Program-made: the position numbers and the translations under genes | Shown: positions 5,477 to 6,598 of the stretch, in pieces | Position numbering within the stretch: the stretch's first letter is position 1 | Layout of the letters: each line of letters begins with the position of its first letter | Notes under the pieces: model-generated | What the model saw: only the letters and a program-made list of their open reading frames with translations | Told to the model about the DNA's origin: nothing | Databases searched by the model: none | NCBI GenBank assembly: GCA_021731205.1 | Contig: JAKFXV010000166.1 | Location: forward strand, 1-6,598 | Direction: 5' to 3' | Length of the DNA stretch: 6,598 nt | From: Nocardioides sp. | GTDB taxonomy: Bacteria; Actinomycetota; Actinomycetes; Propionibacteriales; Nocardioidaceae

Positions 5477-6598
5477 GGTGCATCTCCTCCACAGCGGCGA
5501 GGACCCGGGGACCGAGGTGGGTGACGGTGCCGGCGCCGAGCGTGAGGATCAGGTCACCTGGTCGGGCCAGCTCCGCCAAGAGGGTGGGCACCGCGTCGAA
5601 GTCCGGCTCGAACCGCACGCGATCGTGCCGCACGGCCGCCGCCACATCCGCGCCTGACACCGACGGATCGGCCGACTCCCGCGCCAGATAGATGTCCAAG
5701 ACGACCACGTCGTCGGCAGGACTCAACGCGGCACCCATCTCCGTGGCGAAGATCCGTGTTCGCGAGACCAGATGCGGTTGGAACGCGACGATCAGCCGGC
5801 CCGACCCGGCAACCGTTCGTGCGGCCTGCACGTCGGCATCGATCTCCCTCGGGTGATGGGCGTAACTGTCATAGACCCGGATCCCGGCCGCCTCGCCCTT
5901 GAACTCCATCCGCCGATGCGTGCCGGTGAACCCCGACACTCCGGTCCGGAGTCGATCGAAGCCATGGCCGAGCCGCAGGCCGACGGCCAATGCCGCGAGC
6001 GCGTCGAGGACGTAGTGGCGACCCGGGATCTGCAAGGTGACCTCGCCCAGGGGCCCCGAGTCCACGTGCGTGACCTGGAAGGTCGACGTGGCACCCTCGA
6101 ACCTCAACTCACTCGCCCGGAGGCCCGCGGATGCGCTCTCCCCGACGCCGACGACCTCGCCACCTCGAGAACGGATCCGCTCGGCGAGCGCCGCGGCCCC
6201 CGGATCGTCGATCACGCACACCACGAACCCCCGTCGGTCCACTCGCTCGGAGAAGTCGTCGAACGCCCGGCGATAGGCCTGCACGGTGCCGAAGTGGTCG
6301 AGGTGGTCAGCGTCAACGTTGGTGACCACGGCGGCGTACGGCGCGTAGACCAAGAAGGCGCCATCGCTCTCGTCGGCCTCCGCGACGAAGTCGACCCCGC
6401 TGCCGTCGTAGGCGTTGGTGCCGGTCGTGGCCAGGTCGCCGCCGATGGCGTACGACGGGTCGGCGCCGGCGGCCTGCAAGGCGCTGGTCAGCAGCGAGGT
6501 GGTGGTGGTCTTGCCGTGGGTGCCGGCCACCGCCAGCACGCGTCGCCCGTGCATCACCGACGCGAGCGCAGCCGAGCGGGGCCACACCCGCAGGCCCC
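5469..6598 (-). CDS. murC: UDP-N-acetylmuramate--L-alanine ligase MurC (5' partial)
   Basis: Cytoplasmic ATP-dependent Mur ligase that adds L-alanine to UDP-MurNAc, the first stem-peptide residue of peptidoglycan. The reading frame is open to the window edge, so about 375 C-terminal residues are visible out of a usual 450-480; the missing part is the N-terminal UDP-binding Rossmann domain. The GTG at 6587 is an internal valine codon, not a start, because the frame continues upstream as GLRVWPRSAAL, which matches the family. The ATP P-loop GTHGKTTTTS lies near 6524-6495. Next come the Mur signature EADESDGAFL, then TNVDADHLDHFG, then the domain-3 motifs GTHRRMEF, YDSYAHHPREID and FQPHLVSRTRIF. 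These separate MurC from MurD, E and F. The stop TAG at 5471-5469 lies inside the start region of ftsQ, implying translational coupling. No murB lies between murC and ftsQ. Identification is very secure. Confidence 0.97.
   Translation of the reverse strand, partial: GLRVWPRSAALASVMHGRRVLAVAGTHGKTTTTSLLTSALQAAGADPSYAIGGDLATTGTNAYDGSGVDFVAEADESDGAFLVYAPYAAVVTNVDADHLDHFGTVQAYRRAFDDFSERVDRRGFVVCVIDDPGAAALAERIRSRGGEVVGVGESASAGLRASELRFEGATSTFQVTHVDSGPLGEVTLQIPGRHYVLDALAALAVGLRLGHGFDRLRTGVSGFTGTHRRMEFKGEAAGIRVYDSYAHHPREIDADVQAARTVAGSGRLIVAFQPHLVSRTRIFATEMGAALSPADDVVVLDIYLARESADPSVSGADVAAAVRHDRVRFEPDFDAVPTLLAELARPGDLILTLGAGTVTHLGPRVLAAVEEMHRG
5484..5490 (-). promoter_or_regulatory. Strong Shine-Dalgarno of ftsQ inside murC
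   Basis: The minus strand reads GGAGGAG, 7 bases before the GTG at 5476. It lies within the last codons of murC (Glu-Glu-Met-His-Arg-Gly). It fixes the ftsQ start and suggests that ribosomes finishing murC reinitiate on ftsQ. Confidence 0.8.

Noticed and set aside
6587..6587. GTG as a murC start giving a short protein
   Set aside because: Family-like sequence continues upstream to the window edge, and a start there would remove the UDP-binding domain.

Overview
This high-GC window is a cell-division and cell-wall (dcw-type) cluster from an actinobacterium. Every gene I can support lies on the minus strand, so transcription runs from high to low coordinates: murC (5' end outside the window), ftsQ, ftsZ, pgeF/ylmD, yggS/ylmE, sepF, yggT, divIVA/wag31. 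FtsZ follows FtsQ with no ftsA, and SepF and a DivIVA/Wag31-type polar scaffold are present. That is the actinobacterial pattern. The near-canonical actinobacterial FtsZ tubulin motif, the SepF N-terminus ([14 protein letters not shown]) and the DivIVA N-terminus (MPLTPEDVSNKRFTPVRLR) remind me most of Propionibacteriales/Nocardioidaceae. That placement is from memory and only moderately confident.

Layout. Positions 6598-5469 hold most of murC (UDP-MurNAc:L-alanine ligase), lacking its N-terminal Rossmann domain. ftsQ (5476-4685) overlaps the murC end by 8 bases and has a strong Shine-Dalgarno (SD) inside it. A 139-base gap (4684-4546) holds two small hairpins and then an AT-rich element with a perfect TTGACA and a dyad, a likely ftsZ promoter/regulatory region. 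ftsZ (4545-3391) is followed by pgeF (about 3332-2610), which overlaps the GTG start of yggS (2613-1891) by 4 bases. After a 100-base gap come sepF (1790-1305) and, 5 bases on, yggT (1299-1006). A leader of about 146 bases precedes divIVA (859-68). A 6-bp stem hairpin lies beyond divIVA and may end the transcript.

How they fit together. MurC builds the lipid II precursor. PgeF is linked to fidelity of the stem peptide, and YggS to PLP and amino-acid balance. FtsZ forms the ring, SepF tethers it to the membrane, FtsQ is part of the septal synthase regulatory complex, and DivIVA directs polar growth. YggT is a small membrane protein of uncertain role. The order ylmD-ylmE-sepF-yggT-divIVA matches the conserved Gram-positive order, with ylmH missing.

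I found no mobile element, CRISPR array, tRNA or rRNA, or unknown gene. The window looks like an ordinary, intact core locus. The points worth a second look are mostly regulatory (ftsZ upstream element, divIVA leader, hairpins) plus the Glu-Pro repeat in the DivIVA linker.
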